Of a stretch of 64,000 nt of DNA, positions 19,264 through 27,753 are shown piece by piece. The position numbers and the translations under genes were made by a program. Numbering within the stretch: the first letter of the stretch is position 1; every line of letters begins with the position of its first letter. Location: contig NZ_CP108070.1 of NCBI RefSeq assembly GCF_036178845.1, forward strand, positions 5,828,001 to 5,892,000. The letters run 5' to 3'. The notes under the pieces are model-generated. The model saw only the letters and a program-made list of their open reading frames with translations. It had not been told where the DNA came from and did no database searches. The DNA comes from Streptomyces sp. NBC_00271 (lineage in GTDB: Bacteria > Actinomycetota > Actinomycetes > Streptomycetales > Streptomycetaceae).

Positions 19264-20541
19264 CTATGCCTCGGTCGTGGCCTCGGCCGTGGCGTCCGCC
19301 GCCGCCTTCGCCGCGATGTCCGTACGGTGCTGCGAACCGTCGAGGCCGATGCGGGCGACCGCCGCGTACGCGCGGGCGCGGGCCTCGGTGAGGTCGATGC
19401 CGGTCGCCGTGACGGAGAGCACCCGGCCGCCCGCGCTGACGACCGCGTCGCCGTCGTGCTTCGTCCCGGCGTGCAGGACGTACGCGTACGGGGCGTCCAG
19501 CGCCGCCACCTCGTCGAGCCCGGTGATGGGGTCGCCGGTGCGCGGGGTGTCGGGGTAGTTGTGGGAGGCCACGACCACGGTGACCGCCGCGTCGTCGCTC
19601 CAGCGCAGCGGCGCCAGATCGGCGAGGGTGCCTTCGGCGGCGGCGAGCAGGACGCCCGCGAGCGGGGTCTTCAGCCGGGCCAGGACCACCTGGGTCTCCG
19701 GGTCGCCGAAACGGGCGTTGAACTCGATCACCCGTACACCGCGGCTCGTGATCGCCAGACCCGCGTAGAGAAGGCCGGAGAACGGGGTGCCGCGGCGGCG
19801 CAGCTCGTCGACGGTCGGCTGGAGGACGGTCTCCATGACCTCCTCGACCAGCTTCGGGTCCGCCCACGGGAGGGGCGAGTACGCGCCCATGCCGCCGGTG
19901 TTCGGACCCTCGTCGCCGTCCAGCGCGCGCTTGAAGTCCTGGGCCGGCTGGAGCGGGACGACCGTCTCGCCGTCGGTGATCGCGAAGAGGGAGACCTCGG
20001 GGCCGTCGAGGAACTCCTCGATGACGACGCGGTCGCAGGCGATGGCGTGCGCGCGGGCCTTCGCGAGGTCGTCGGTCACGACGACGCCCTTACCGGCCGC
20101 GAGTCCGTCGTCCTTCACGACGTACGGAGCGCCGAAGGCGTCGAGCGCCTCGTCGACCTCCTCGGGCGTCGTGCAGACATACGAACGTGCCGTGGGGACG
20201 CCCGCCCCTGCCATCACATCCTTGGCGAAGGCCTTGGAGCCCTCCAGCTGCGCGGCCTCCTCGGAGGGGCCGAAGCAGGGGATGCCCGCCGCGCGCACGG
20301 CGTCGGCGACCCCGGCGACGAGCGGCGCCTCCGGGCCCACGATCACCAGCTCGGCGCCGAGCTCCGTGGCCAGCGCGGCCACGGCGGCGCCGTCGAGGGC
20401 ATCGACCGGATGCAGCTCGGCCGTCTCCGCGATGCCTGCGTTCCCGGGGGCGCAGTGCAGGGCGGTGACGTCGGGGTCGAGGGACAGGGAACGGCACAGG
20501 GCGTGTTCACGGGCGCCACTACCGATGACGAGGACCTTCAC
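19264..20541 (-). CDS. purD: Phosphoribosylamine-glycine ligase (GAR synthetase)
   Basis: PurD joins glycine to phosphoribosylamine using ATP. The 425-residue protein begins [18 protein letters not shown], has [11 protein letters not shown], the ATP-grasp elements [40 protein letters not shown], and the metal-site sequence [13 protein letters not shown]. Length is normal. It is transcribed toward the M48-like gene but separated by a strong terminator. purD beside dnaX is the conserved Streptomyces order. Confidence 0.98.
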   Translation of the reverse strand: MKVLVIGSGAREHALCRSLSLDPDVTALHCAPGNAGIAETAELHPVDALDGAAVAALATELGAELVIVGPEAPLVAGVADAVRAAGIPCFGPSEEAAQLEGSKAFAKDVMAGAGVPTARSYVCTTPEEVDEALDAFGAPYVVKDDGLAAGKGVVVTDDLAKARAHAIACDRVVIEEFLDGPEVSLFAITDGETVVPLQPAQDFKRALDGDEGPNTGGMGAYSPLPWADPKLVEEVMETVLQPTVDELRRRGTPFSGLLYAGLAITSRGVRVIEFNARFGDPETQVVLARLKTPLAGVLLAAAEGTLADLAPLRWSDDAAVTVVVASHNYPDTPRTGDPITGLDEVAALDAPYAYVLHAGTKHDGDAVVSAGGRVLSVTATGIDLTEARARAYAAVARIGLDGSQHRTDIAAKAAADATAEATTEA

Positions 20542-20639
20542 GGGGTCAGCCTAACCGTCGGGGCCGGGTGCCTTTGTGGGGGCTTCCGAAGCGAGGCGTG
20601 GGGAGAGTTGGTGCGATCCTCCGAGAGGGGCCCGGGTGT

Positions 20640-22982
20640 TCACTCGTTGGAGAACTCCTCCACCACCGTCGCGCCCAGTTCGCGGACGATCAGGTCGTGG
20701 CCCGAGAGGGCGGACTCGTCGAGGTCGGGGTCGTCGTCCTCGGGGATGTCGTCCTCGGGGGCCACCGGAGGCGGCTCGTAGGCGGCCGGGGGTGGTGGGG
20801 CGGGCGTCGAGGCGGGCGCGGCCGAGGCCTGGCCCGCGGACGGGCCCTGGGACGCGGCGGGGCGCGGAGCCGGGGCCGGGGGCTGCTGGGAGGCGGGGCG
20901 CGAGCCGGCCGGAGCTCCGCCGTAACCGCCACCACCACCACCGCCACCAGCGCCGTAGCCACCGCTGCTGCTGCTGCCACCGAACCCGGGACCAGGGCCG
21001 GAGGCCGACATCGGTGACGGTGCCGAGCCACCGGAGGTGTCGACGATCGCCTCGATCTTCCACTGCACATTGAACTGTTCGGACAGCGCCTGCTTCAGGA
21101 CTTCCTCGCTGCCGCTGCTCGCGAAGTTGTCGCGCGCGCCCGCGTTGACGAAGCCGATCTGCAGGGTCGTGCCGTCGTAGCCGGTGACCTGCGCGTTCTG
21201 GCTGAGCAGGATCCAGGTGAAGCGACGGCGGTTCTTCACTGCCTCCAGGATGTTCGGCCAGAGCACGCGGGGGTCGACGCCACCGGCAGCGGGGGCCTGC
21301 GCGGGGCCGGGGCCCGGGCCAGGGGTGGACGCCGTCGGCGCAGCAGCGGGTGCGGGTACGCCGGGTGCGGGCGCGCCGGGGGTGGCGGGGGCCTGTCCCC
21401 CGCCCGCGGGTGTCGCGGTCGGCCAGCCGCCCGGACGCCGACCACTGCCCACGGCCGTCGCGGTGGGCCAGGCGCCGGGCGCTGCTCCGGACGGGGACGC
21501 GGGCGGGGACGCGGCGGCAGCCGGAGGAGCCGCGGGCGCGGCAGCGGCAGCGGCGGGACCCGGAGCGGGTGTCGGGGCAGAGGCAGGGGTGGGAGCAGCC
21601 CCCGCACCCGGCGCCGCGGCAACCCCGCCGGTGCCCCCGGCCCCGTACCCCTCGTTCGCCGGTCCCTGCCCGCCGGGACCTGTGGCCCGCACGGCGGCCC
21701 GGGCCGCGGCGACCCCGCCGCCCGGCGGGGTCATCGCAGCGGCCGCGGCCGGCGCCCCTCCATGCGCTTCGGGGCCGGGTACGTACCCCATGGCGGGGGC
21801 GCCCGCGCCGGCACCGGAGAAGTTCACCCCGCGCTCGATGCGGTCCAGGCGGGCCATGACGGAGCGCTCGTCCCCGTACGCCGCGGGCAGGAGCACGCGC
21901 GCGCAGATGAGCTCGAGCTGGAGTCGCGGCGAGGTGGCGCCGCGCATCTCCGTCAGCCCCTCGTTGACGAGATCGGCGGCGCGGCTCAGCTCGGCGGCGC
22001 CGAAGACCCCGGCCTGGGCCTGCATGCGCTCGATGACATCCGACGGGGCGTCGATGAGCCCCTTCTCGGCGGCGTCGGGAACCGCGGCCAGGATCACCAG
22101 GTCGCGCAGCCGCTCCAGCAGGTCGGCGACGAACCTCCGGGGATCGTTGCCCCCCTCGATGACGCGGTCCACGATCTCGAAGGCCGCGGCGCCGTCGCCC
22201 GCGGCGAACGCCTCGACCACGGAGTCGAGCAACGACGCGTCCGTGTACCCCAGCAGCGAGGTGGCCATGGCGTACGTCACACCGTCGGTGCTCGCCCCCG
22301 CGAGGAGCTGATCCATGACGGACATGGAGTCACGCACGGAGCCGGCGCCGGCCCGAACGACCAGCGGCAGCACGCCGTCCTCGACGGGAATGCCCTCGCG
22401 CCCGCAGACCTCGCCCAGGTACCCCCGCAGGGTCCCCGGCGGCACGAGCCGGAACGGATAGTGGTGGGTCCGCGACCGAATCGTCCCGATGACCTTCTCG
22501 GGCTCGGTCGTGGCGAAGATGAACTTGAGGTGCTCGGGCGGCTCCTCGACCACCTTCAGCAGGGCGTTGAAGCCCGCCGGGGTGACCATGTGGGCCTCGT
22601 CGATGATGTAGATCTTGTACCGACTGCTCGCAGGCCCGAAGAAGGCCTTTTCCCGCAGGTCACGAGCGTCGTCGACACCACCGTGCGAGGCGGCGTCGAT
22701 CTCGATGACGTCGATCGACCCCGGCCCGTTCCGCGCGAGGTCCTTGCAGGACTGGCACTCCCCGCAAGGAGTCGGCGTCGGCCCCTGCTCGCAGTTCAGA
22801 CACCGGGCCAGAATCCGCGCGCTGGTCGTCTTCCCGCATCCGCGCGGCCCGCTGAACAGGTACGCGTGATTGACCCGGTTGTTCCGCAGCGCCTGCTGCA
22901 ACGGGTCGGTGACATGCTCCTGCCCGATGACCTCGGCGAACGACTCCGGGCGATAGCGGCGGTACAGCGCGAGAGACGACAC
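20640..22982 (-). CDS. dnaX: DNA polymerase III subunit gamma/tau
   Basis: The clamp-loader ATPase of the replicase. The 780-residue protein has an N-terminal AAA+ module: LALYRRYRPESFAEVIGQEH, Walker A SGPRGCGKTTS, zinc-binding cysteines (CLNC, CGECQSC), Walker B-like IYIIDEAHMVT and the SRTHHYPFRL sensor. The middle (about 380-660) is an Ala/Pro/Gly-rich linker. A tau-type domain follows (VLWPNILEAVKNRRRFTWILL), then another Gly/Pro-rich stretch and an acidic tail (PEDDIPEDDDPDLDESA). GTG 22982 was chosen because it begins the conserved SSLALYRRY; there is no good ribosome-binding site, so an upstream GTG adding GAYNLVC is possible. The gene is next to the SRP RNA, its usual neighbour. Confidence 0.95.
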   Translation of the reverse strand: MSSLALYRRYRPESFAEVIGQEHVTDPLQQALRNNRVNHAYLFSGPRGCGKTTSARILARCLNCEQGPTPTPCGECQSCKDLARNGPGSIDVIEIDAASHGGVDDARDLREKAFFGPASSRYKIYIIDEAHMVTPAGFNALLKVVEEPPEHLKFIFATTEPEKVIGTIRSRTHHYPFRLVPPGTLRGYLGEVCGREGIPVEDGVLPLVVRAGAGSVRDSMSVMDQLLAGASTDGVTYAMATSLLGYTDASLLDSVVEAFAAGDGAAAFEIVDRVIEGGNDPRRFVADLLERLRDLVILAAVPDAAEKGLIDAPSDVIERMQAQAGVFGAAELSRAADLVNEGLTEMRGATSPRLQLELICARVLLPAAYGDERSVMARLDRIERGVNFSGAGAGAPAMGYVPGPEAHGGAPAAAAAMTPPGGGVAAARAAVRATGPGGQGPANEGYGAGGTGGVAAAPGAGAAPTPASAPTPAPGPAAAAAAPAAPPAAAASPPASPSGAAPGAWPTATAVGSGRRPGGWPTATPAGGGQAPATPGAPAPGVPAPAAAPTASTPGPGPGPAQAPAAGGVDPRVLWPNILEAVKNRRRFTWILLSQNAQVTGYDGTTLQIGFVNAGARDNFASSGSEEVLKQALSEQFNVQWKIEAIVDTSGGSAPSPMSASGPGPGFGGSSSSGGYGAGGGGGGGGYGGAPAGSRPASQQPPAPAPRPAASQGPSAGQASAAPASTPAPPPPAAYEPPPVAPEDDIPEDDDPDLDESALSGHDLIVRELGATVVEEFSNE

Positions 22983-23088
22983 ACATACGAGGTTATAGGC
23001 GCCCACTGACAACAGGGACCGCTCACTGAGCCCCCGGGCCCCGGCGGCCGGACCCCGTGCCGCATCCCGCCCCACGAACGCAAGCGCC

Positions 23089-23170
23089 CCCCACGCACCC
23101 GCCAGAGCCAACCTACCCTTGCTGCCTTCCGGCCCTGGGGGAGTTCAGTCAGATAGCGCCACGTGAGGGG
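23089..23170 (-). ncRNA. ffs: Small signal recognition particle RNA (4.5S type)
   Basis: On the minus strand the sequence GGGCCGGAAGGCAGCAAGGG is the invariant domain IV hairpin with the GGAA tetraloop and asymmetric bulge bound by Ffh. Outer arms CCCCTCACG and GCGTGGGG pair to close an RNA of about 82 nt, the expected size for the Streptomyces scRNA. Ends are approximate. Confidence 0.88.
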
Positions 23171-23246
23171 CTCCGCACAGAGTACCTGATCCGGGAGGGG
23201 GGAACGAGTTCGCGAGCACTCCTCAACGTCTTGTATTGTTTGCCGC

Positions 23247-23334
23247 GGAGGATTCGCCTAGAGGCCTAGGGCGCACGCTTGGAAAGCGTGTTGGGGGCAA
23301 CCCCTCACGAGTTCGAATCTCGTATCCTCCGCCA
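23247..23334 (+). tRNA. tRNA-Ser(GGA), integration target
   Basis: An 88-nt class II tRNA with acceptor GGAGGAT/ATCCTCC, anticodon loop CTTGGAAA (anticodon GGA), a long variable arm (GTTGGGGGCAACCCC region), T-loop GTTCGAATC and encoded CCA. Its 3' part from the anticodon loop onward is repeated at 43913, so the integrated element restores a complete tRNA at its left end. Confidence 0.96.
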
Positions 23335-23371
23335 GTGCCTCACCGGGCACGATGTCGAAGGGCCCCACCGC
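23279..23371 (+). repeat. attL: 93-bp direct repeat at the tRNA-Ser 3' end
   Basis: Identical to 43913-44005. It runs from TTGGAAAGCG in the anticodon loop through the tRNA CCA and the left arm of the downstream terminator. Similarity resumes after the hairpin loop up to about 23395. Confidence 0.95.
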
Positions 23372-23387
23372 AAGGTGGGGCCCTTCG
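23356..23387. terminator. tRNA-Ser terminator hairpin, GCAA loop
   Basis: CGAAGGGCCCCACC (23356-23369) pairs with GGTGGGGCCCTTCG (23374-23387) around a GCAA tetraloop. It also lies just past the integrase stop, so it serves both strands. The other two copies of this hairpin (43990 and 50521) carry a CTTG loop. Confidence 0.9.
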
Positions 23388-23396
23388 ACGTTGTCC

Positions 23397-24680
23397 TCAA
23401 CCCCCGTTGTCCTGGTTTTTGTCCACAGCGGGTTCTTCCGCAGGTCCCCAGATAGCTTCGGCGATCTTCCGGGCGACGTCCTTGAGCATGGTGTCCGGCA
23501 CATGCAGGTACCGCGCCCGCATGCTCGCGGAGGTGCCCGGCTCCCACCCCATGATCTGATCAATGACGCGAGCCGGGACACCGAGCAGCATGAGCACGGT
23601 GGCGGCCGTGTGACGTGCGTCATGCAGTCGAGCGTTCCGAACCCCCGCGTCCTCCAGCAGCCGCTTCCAGTCGTGATAGTCCGTGTTCGGGCTCAGTGGG
23701 CCCCCCAGAAGCTTGGTGAACACGTAGTCCGACTCGGCCCACAGGTCGCCGGCCGCCTTACGCTCACGCCCTTGCGTCTCGCGATGTGCACGGAGCATGC
23801 CGACCAATGGGCCCGGCAGGGGCACAGCTCGCCGGCCCGCTCGGGATTTGGTGTTCTTGGTCTCGCGCCGGACCTGCACCTTGCCGGGGCAGTACCCCGC
23901 TTTCCGACCGCACGGCGAGGCTTCCGGACACCCGTGCTCGTACCGGGGGCGCAGACGGTTCCGGCGCAGTTTCAGGTACTCATTATCCAGATCGACGTCA
24001 GCCCAGCGCAGTCCGAGCGTCTCGCCCTGCCGCAGTCCGAGCGCCAGTGCCAGCATCCAGCGCGCGCTGTTCCGGCGCTTGTTTGCTTCGAGCAGCAGGC
24101 ACTGAACCTCTTCCACGGAGTAGGGCTCTACCTCAGATTCGTCCTCTTCCATCCGTGGCGGCTTCGCCAACGCAGCGGCGTTCTTCGCCGCGTAGCCGCG
24201 CCGCACCGCTTCCCCCAACGCGGTTCGGGCGGTGCGGTGGGCCTGGTGAGCCGTGCCGGCTTTGCGCTCCCCGTTCGCCTGCATGCGGCGATAAAGGCTC
24301 TCCAGGTGTTCGGGCTGCAAGCGGTCGAGCCGGTGCTTGCCGACACCGGGCACGAGGTGAACGCGCACGGCGACCTCGTAGCCGTCGTACGTGTTCTCGC
24401 TGACGGTCGGCTTGGCGATGTTCTCAGCCCAGTGCCAAAGCCATTTCTCAACGGTCCATGCCTTACCCGGTTGCTGCGCCGAACCGCCGTCGCGCTGCTT
24501 CTCCAGCTTTTTGACTTCGTCAACCAGGTCATCGCGGGTCTTGCGCGTCAAGTGGCGACGGTAGGGCTCGCCGTTGTCCTTGTAGCCCATCGGTACGCGG
24601 GCGTGCCAACGCTCATCTTTCCCGAAGTAGATCGCGGACTCGCCGTTGGCACGGCGGGTGCCCTTCTTCTTCTCTGCCAC
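23397..24680 (-). CDS. int: Site-specific tyrosine integrase of the AICE
   Basis: A 427-residue tyrosine recombinase that would integrate and excise the element at tRNA-Ser. An N-terminal AP2-like/SAM-like arm-binding region (WTVEKWLWHWAENI) is followed by the catalytic domain: Arg217 in LGLRQGETLGLRW, His353/Arg356 in LHDARHTAAT, and Tyr391 in RARYLHVPD. A Cys-rich insert (CPEASPCGRKAGYCPGK) lies at about 251-266, a feature of actinomycete integrases. GTG 24680 was chosen because AGGAGTT precedes it. The gene abuts attL, the usual arrangement. An internally deleted relative lies at 50555. Confidence 0.94.
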   Translation of the reverse strand: MAEKKKGTRRANGESAIYFGKDERWHARVPMGYKDNGEPYRRHLTRKTRDDLVDEVKKLEKQRDGGSAQQPGKAWTVEKWLWHWAENIAKPTVSENTYDGYEVAVRVHLVPGVGKHRLDRLQPEHLESLYRRMQANGERKAGTAHQAHRTARTALGEAVRRGYAAKNAAALAKPPRMEEDESEVEPYSVEEVQCLLLEANKRRNSARWMLALALGLRQGETLGLRWADVDLDNEYLKLRRNRLRPRYEHGCPEASPCGRKAGYCPGKVQVRRETKNTKSRAGRRAVPLPGPLVGMLRAHRETQGRERKAAGDLWAESDYVFTKLLGGPLSPNTDYHDWKRLLEDAGVRNARLHDARHTAATVLMLLGVPARVIDQIMGWEPGTSASMRARYLHVPDTMLKDVARKIAEAIWGPAEEPAVDKNQDNGG

Positions 24681-24763
24681 AGGCAGAACTCCTGTTCTTA
24701 GCATCAGATTGGGGCCGGGGCGGCGGGCTGTCCTGTCCGGGAGTGCCGCCGCCCCAGGCGTGG

Positions 24764-24979
24764 TCAAGCGGCTCGTTTGGCCGCGCGCCGGCGGGCGAGG
24801 TATTCGGCGGGCGCGTCTGCGGGGACGCGACGGAGACGACCGATGTCGATGGACTCCAGTTCGCCGGTGCGGATGAGTGCGAAGCACGTGGTGCGGCCGA
24901 TACGGAGGCGCCGGGCCGCCTCCTCGACAGTGAGGAGCACGAGGGTGTTGTCGGCTGCGTCGACGGGGGCCGTATCCAT
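24764..24979 (-). CDS. xis: Excisionase, MerR/AlpA-type helix-turn-helix
   Basis: A 71-residue DNA-binding protein with LLTVEEAARRLRIGRTTCF, a winged-helix excisionase motif, followed by SIDIGRLRRVPADAPAEYL, the typical recognition wing. It is directly upstream of int, as in pSAM2-like elements, and would bend DNA to favour excision. ATG 24979 is preceded by GGAGATCTCC; the longer frame to 25072 begins in the repeat region and is not homologous. Confidence 0.88.
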   Translation of the reverse strand: MDTAPVDAADNTLVLLTVEEAARRLRIGRTTCFALIRTGELESIDIGRLRRVPADAPAEYLARRRAAKRAA

Positions 24980-25064
24980 GCGGAGATCTCCCTGGGAGCG
25001 AGGAGCGGGCTTGGGGGCCTTGCGGGGGTAGCAGATGCGCGCATGTGTCCGAGGCGTGGATTTC

Positions 25065-25270
25065 TGCGTCATTGCGTCGGTAGCGTCATTCGGGGCTCTG
25101 ACCTGTGGTTTTGCTTGACGCAGCAGTTAGGGCGTGCGTCATCGCCGCGTCACGGCGTGTGTCATCGGATGACGCAGATGACGCAGGATGACGCAGAGGA
25201 AGCCGTCTGTGTCATGCCTGTTGGCGCAGGTCAGGTGCCGTTTTCCGGCCCGCATGACGCACATGACGCA
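25065..25270. repeat. TGACGCA iteron array, candidate replication origin
   Basis: Eight exact TGACGCA/TGCGTCA copies (starting at 25065, 25116, 25135, 25170, 25179, 25189, 25255, 25264) plus about four one-mismatch copies lie in 206 bp, in both orientations. Three copies at 25170-25195 are spaced 9-10 bases. The gap lies between xis and the replication ATPase and has no gene. Iterons next to rep genes are typical of plasmid-like origins. Confidence 0.7.
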
Positions 25271-25377
25271 ACGTCTTCCTTCTTAGGACAAAGAAGGGGC
25301 TGCCTGTTGTAGTTCGGTGCGGCTCACAGAGCGAAGAAGGGGCCGCTGCGCGGCGCGACCTTGGGGCGGCGTTCCGC

Positions 25378-25415
25378 CGAACAGCAAGAGGAGCACGTGC
25401 TCTTCTTGCTGTTCG
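25378..25415. terminator. 38-nt near-perfect palindrome after the replication ATPase gene
   Basis: CGAACAGCAAGAGGAGCAC (25378-25396) is the reverse complement of the next 19 bases with one G-T pair. No T-run follows directly. It lies 22 bases past the ATPase stop, so it may be a terminator, an origin structure, or a secondary operator. Confidence 0.6.
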
Positions 25416-25436
25416 CTTGTGCGTGCGGATCGCGGG

Positions 25437-26912
25437 TCAGAACGCCCGTGCTTGCTCGTGTGGGGCCGGGGGGAGCGTGCGGGTCATTTCGAGGTAGCGG
25501 CCCGCGCTGGTGCGGCCCGAGTCGACAAGGACGCGCCGGGCGGCCAGCGTCGGCTGGAGGCGCTTGAGCCGGTCGGAGAGGACTTTGCCGGTGGTGGGCC
25601 ACCCTTTGGGCAGGGGGCGGCAGTCGTCGCCGCTGTAGAGGCTGCTGAGGCAGGACAGCCACTCCGTGGACGTCATCCGCTGTGACGCGCCCGGCTCGAT
25701 GGTCTCGGCGTGCCTGAGGACGGTCTGCGCGAGGAGATCACCCTCGATCACGTCGTCGTTCAGGTCGTCCAGACTCGTCCGGTAGGCGGTGAGAGCTCCC
25801 AGCCCGGTTGCCGCATCGAACTGCGCGCACAGGTGCGCGAAGTCCGCCATCCGCAGGTCCGTGGGGGTCTCCGCCTTCATGGCCCGGACCTTGACCGTGA
25901 GGTCCAGAAGCGAGCCAAGAACGACCGGCAGCACTTCCGCGTACTCCGCCCACAGTTCCGCCTCGGTGCGACGGACGCTGGGCCGCTCCAACCGCAGCGG
26001 CAGGAGCCGGTCCGCGAGGTCGGGCCGGATGACACCGACGTCGATGCCGGTCAGGAGCAGGGGGCGGCGGTAGCCGACGCGGAACACGTCCCCGTCGGTG
26101 AACAGGGCCCGCTTGACGCTTTCAGCTCCGGTCACGATGCAGCACATCGCGTCCGACAGATCCGGCGTCACGTGGGAGAGATTGTCCAGCGCGGTGACCC
26201 ACCCCGCCGCTACCGCCGCGATCAGGCTTTCCTCATCCTTCGGCGCCCGCCGCAGGTCACCGCTCATCCCTTCGATGATCCTGGTGAGCATCCGGCCCCC
26301 GGTGGACTTGCCCGCGCCCTGTGGCCCGGTGAGGAACGGCGCCGGGACGGGAACGGACGGCCCGAGGCATCCGATGAGCCAGGCGATGGCCAGGCATTCG
26401 GTCTCCGCGTTGGCGAAGTTGCACAGCCGCATCAGCAGGTCGATGCCCTTGCCGTCGGTGTCCTTGGCGGGCAGGGGCAGTTCCCCGGTGAGCTGGGTCC
26501 GCCGCCAGCACACCTCACGCGGGTCAGGGGTGAGAATCTCCCAGCCCGAAGGATGGATGCGGACGGACTGCCCGTCATCGCGGCCCAGGTCCAGCCACGT
26601 CGCCCCGTCGAATCCGGGGGCCACGCGGATGTTCACGGCGTGCGTGTCCTCGTACAGCGCGAGCGCTTCGATCAAGTCCAACGCCTCCTTGAGCGCGGTC
26701 CCGTTGAACACCCCGACCCCGTCCCTGTACATGCCGACGATGAGTTCTTGGCGGTGGCTGCCGGTGGTGCCCTGGGAGCGCATCGGCCGGGCCACGGGGT
26801 GGCCGTTCTTCTGCGCGTACACGGTCCCGTCGGCGGTGCGGAAGTACCGGAAGTGGGACTGTGCGTAGTCCGCGATGACTTCGCGGGCGGGGTTCTTCTC
26901 GTCCTCAGACAT
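25437..26912 (-). CDS. Replication ATPase/helicase partner of the prim-pol
   Basis: A 491-residue protein with a P-loop: Walker A TGPQGAGKS at about 195-203 and a Walker B-like WVTALDNLSH about 40 residues later, then LLTGIDVGVIRPDLADRLLPL, which resembles the sensor/arginine-finger region of superfamily 3 or DUF927-type helicases. It overlaps the end of the primase-polymerase gene by eight bases (ATGTCTGA), so the two are made together. In AICEs of the prim-pol type this pair replaces the rolling-circle RepSA. It would unwind the excised circle. The TGACGCA array lies directly downstream. Confidence 0.82.
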   Translation of the reverse strand: MSEDEKNPAREVIADYAQSHFRYFRTADGTVYAQKNGHPVARPMRSQGTTGSHRQELIVGMYRDGVGVFNGTALKEALDLIEALALYEDTHAVNIRVAPGFDGATWLDLGRDDGQSVRIHPSGWEILTPDPREVCWRRTQLTGELPLPAKDTDGKGIDLLMRLCNFANAETECLAIAWLIGCLGPSVPVPAPFLTGPQGAGKSTGGRMLTRIIEGMSGDLRRAPKDEESLIAAVAAGWVTALDNLSHVTPDLSDAMCCIVTGAESVKRALFTDGDVFRVGYRRPLLLTGIDVGVIRPDLADRLLPLRLERPSVRRTEAELWAEYAEVLPVVLGSLLDLTVKVRAMKAETPTDLRMADFAHLCAQFDAATGLGALTAYRTSLDDLNDDVIEGDLLAQTVLRHAETIEPGASQRMTSTEWLSCLSSLYSGDDCRPLPKGWPTTGKVLSDRLKRLQPTLAARRVLVDSGRTSAGRYLEMTRTLPPAPHEQARAF

Positions 26913-27753
26913 GGCTCAGTCCCAACGTGGTCAGGGCGTTGGTCCACGCGTCGGTGCAGTGCCGCGGGGACTCGCCCTTGGCCTGCGCGGCGGTGAACAG
27001 CCGCGCGGTGTGCGCCTCGGTGAGGCAGCCACACCGACCGTGCGTGGACAGCACCGCGAGGAACGTCCGGTAGACGGTTACGTGCACCGCCTCACGGGCC
27101 TCGGTGATGCGCTGTTCCGCCATGGCGATGCCACGGTCCAGATAGGTCGGCGTGCGGTGCGGGCACTCCCCGCCCCCGGCAGGCGCGGGCACCGTGACGA
27201 CCGTCGTTCGCACTGCGGTGGGCACCTTCACGATCAGCGCGCGGACGACGTCAGGGAGTGCCGTCATGGTGCCGGTGCCGGGCCCGAGCCATCGCGCGTA
27301 CTGCATGGACGACTTGACGTCCACGCCGGGCCCTACGGCGTTGGCCGACTGCATGACGCCCTGGTAAAGCCAGTGCTCACCCCGCGTCGTCGGCACGATC
27401 CGGGTGGCGGGCAGGCTCGCGCGGGCCCACCCGATGGCCGCCGCGCTGTCGAGGTCGACTACGGTGAGACCGGCGCCACCGGGGTGGTAGGCCACCGCCA
27501 CAGCCTGACGCCACACCGTCGCCCATGCGGGTGAGGTGAGAGTGCGTGGGTCGGTGGTGGCGGCGGCCCACCCGTGGCAGACACCAGGGCAACGGCAGGG
27601 GCCAGCGTTCTTCATGTTCGGCCGGCCGCCGCACGCGTTCTTCGCACAGGCGCGGCAGTTCCCGAACGGCAGCTTCCCCACGCGCAGCGGCAACGGCGGG
27701 ACGCCGGCTGCCGCGAGTTCGAGCGCGGTCCGCAGGTGAGCGGGCCGGTTCAT
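26905..27753 (-). CDS. Bifunctional primase-polymerase (prim-pol)
   Basis: A 282-residue replication initiator. The prim-pol domain shows the N-terminal ALELAAAGVPPLPLRVGKLP, a Cys-rich zinc-like section (Cys33, 36, 41, 53, 55, 59) and the catalytic pair TVVDLDS (Asp100, Asp102), then GEHWLYQG. The C-terminal part (residues 200-282) is a helical domain with RCGCLTEAHTARLF. ATG 27753 was chosen because it overlaps the stop of the upstream gene by four bases. It would prime and possibly copy the AICE DNA. Known family members act in plasmid-like replication of actinomycete elements. Confidence 0.86.
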   Translation of the reverse strand: MNRPAHLRTALELAAAGVPPLPLRVGKLPFGNCRACAKNACGGRPNMKNAGPCRCPGVCHGWAAATTDPRTLTSPAWATVWRQAVAVAYHPGGAGLTVVDLDSAAAIGWARASLPATRIVPTTRGEHWLYQGVMQSANAVGPGVDVKSSMQYARWLGPGTGTMTALPDVVRALIVKVPTAVRTTVVTVPAPAGGGECPHRTPTYLDRGIAMAEQRITEAREAVHVTVYRTFLAVLSTHGRCGCLTEAHTARLFTAAQAKGESPRHCTDAWTNALTTLGLSHV

